NCBI GenBank assembly: GCA_021823425.1
Contig: JAKANX010000078.1
Span: 1 to 5,169 of the forward strand
Direction: 5' to 3'
DNA length: 5,169 bases
Source: Microcaldota archaeon
GTDB lineage: Archaea > Micrarchaeota > Micrarchaeia > Anstonellales > Bilamarchaeaceae
Position numbers and translations under genes: made by a program. Below are positions 4,513 through 5,169 of the stretch, in pieces. Position 1 is the first letter of the stretch. Each line of letters begins with the position of its first letter. Below the pieces are notes generated by a model that was not told the origin of the DNA, made no database searches, and worked only from the letters and a program-made list of their open reading frames with translations.

Positions 4513-5169
4513 ATGACCAATTACAAATACGAGCCCGAATTGCTTGAATACCTGAAAAAATCCAAAAAGGCGACGCTCGCGCAGGCAGCCGACGCGCTGG
4601 GCCTGGACCAGAACGCGCTCATGCGCCCTCTTTCTTCTCTGGAGGAGAAGGGATACGTGAAGAAGGCAGTAGCCGTCTCTTCATCCGCGGAACCGACAGA
4701 GGAAGGAAGGAAATATTTCGAAGGCAAGTCCGAGTTCCCGGAGTTCGGCGTGTACAGGAAGGCGCTCGCAGGAAAATCCGTATCCGACTTGACGCAGGAG
4801 GAGAAGCAGTTCGGGATAAAATGGGCAAAGGACAAGGGCCTTGTGGAAGTAGCCGGCGGAAAATTGATCGCCAAAAAGAGCGACGCAAAAGTCCCGTCCG
4901 GAACCCCCGCGCAAATAATGGCGTCCTTTGGGCAGGACGAGCTCGCAAAGCGCGGATTCGTTTCCATGAAGAGCGAGAAATCCATCTCGCTTGAAATCAC
5001 CGCCGCTGGCGCTTCGGCAAAGGCCGAGGGAGAGGAAGGGGTGACGCAGCTCACCTCCGAGATGCTGCGCACGGGCGCATGGAAAGGAAAATCTTTCAAG
5101 GAATACGACGTAACGGTCCCTGCTAAAAACGCGCAGATGGGAAAAATCCACCCTATCACCCATGCGATG
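4513..5169 (+). CDS. pheS: Phenylalanyl-tRNA synthetase alpha subunit (N-terminal 219 residues, partial)
   Basis: This is an open frame from ATG 4513 to the right edge with no stop, so the gene continues beyond the window; family members are roughly 500 residues. The enzyme charges tRNA-Phe with phenylalanine in the cytoplasm as an alpha2beta2 complex with PheT. The visible part shows stacked winged-helix-like segments typical of the archaeal/eukaryotic subunit: about residues 8-55 (LAQAADALGLDQNALMRPLS, LEEKGYV), 90-120 (EEKQFGIKWAKDKGLV) and 130-170. These are followed by VTQLTSEMLRTGAWKGKSF, then EYDV and GKIHPITHAM. The last blocks (L-T-x-E-x-L-x-x-G-x-W-K-x-x-x-F and G-K-x-H-P) are the entry to the class II catalytic domain in archaeal PheS. 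Catalytic motifs 1-3 lie outside the window. The start is supported by GTGAT at 4504-4508. Confidence is high because several family blocks occur in the right order. Confidence 0.88.
   Translation, partial: MTNYKYEPELLEYLKKSKKATLAQAADALGLDQNALMRPLSSLEEKGYVKKAVAVSSSAEPTEEGRKYFEGKSEFPEFGVYRKALAGKSVSDLTQEEKQFGIKWAKDKGLVEVAGGKLIAKKSDAKVPSGTPAQIMASFGQDELAKRGFVSMKSEKSISLEITAAGASAKAEGEEGVTQLTSEMLRTGAWKGKSFKEYDVTVPAKNAQMGKIHPITHAM

Noticed and set aside
4521..5159. Antisense open frame of 212 codons opposite pheS
   Set aside because: The plus frame gives ordered PheS family blocks ending in GKIHPITHAM, while the minus product shows only low-complexity Ser/Phe/Ala content.

Overview
The window reads as archaeal. 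Start codons sit behind short GTGA- or GAGGA-type Shine-Dalgarno sequences or directly behind TATA-like boxes. There is an archaeal-type PheS with stacked N-terminal winged-helix segments, an archaeal class III (type IV pilin-like) signal peptide, and an ScpA N-terminus of archaeal style. The mix of short membrane or secreted genes and a Cys-rich parallel beta-helix surface protein resembles DPANN-type archaea such as Diapherotrites or Micrarchaeota. That placement is a low-confidence inference. Coding density is very high and the DNA is fairly GC-rich.

Layout. Positions 1-120 hold the first 40 codons of scpA on the minus strand, running off the left edge. A 66-base divergent spacer (121-186) carries AT-rich, TATA-like elements for both directions. 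On the plus strand follow three tightly packed genes. The first (187-1284) encodes four CBS motifs plus a C-terminal domain resembling the ribosome hibernation factor RaiA/HPF. The second (1286-1783) is a small pilin-like protein. The third (1788-3638) is a secreted protein with a beta-helix followed by three 8-cysteine repeats and more Cys motifs. Gaps of 1 and 4 bases, with ribosome binding sites overlapping the upstream stop regions, indicate one operon. A 58-base spacer (3639-3696) contains a palindromic TATA-like box 26 bases before the next start. That box should drive a second unit: a signal-peptide/single-TM membrane protein of unknown function (3697-4503) and pheS (4513 to the right edge, first 219 codons).

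The most unusual points are two. A heptad-periodic hairpin repeat (1299-1360) lies inside the coding sequence for the pilin's removable leader peptide. A CBS nucleotide-sensor/RaiA-like protein heads an operon of cell-surface proteins. The operon may tie ligand or energy sensing and ribosome silencing to production of a pilus or adhesin-like surface structure, but this rests on gene order and fold recognition by eye. No RNA genes, CRISPR arrays, insertion sequences or attachment sites were seen. No stretch longer than 300 bases lacks a gene.
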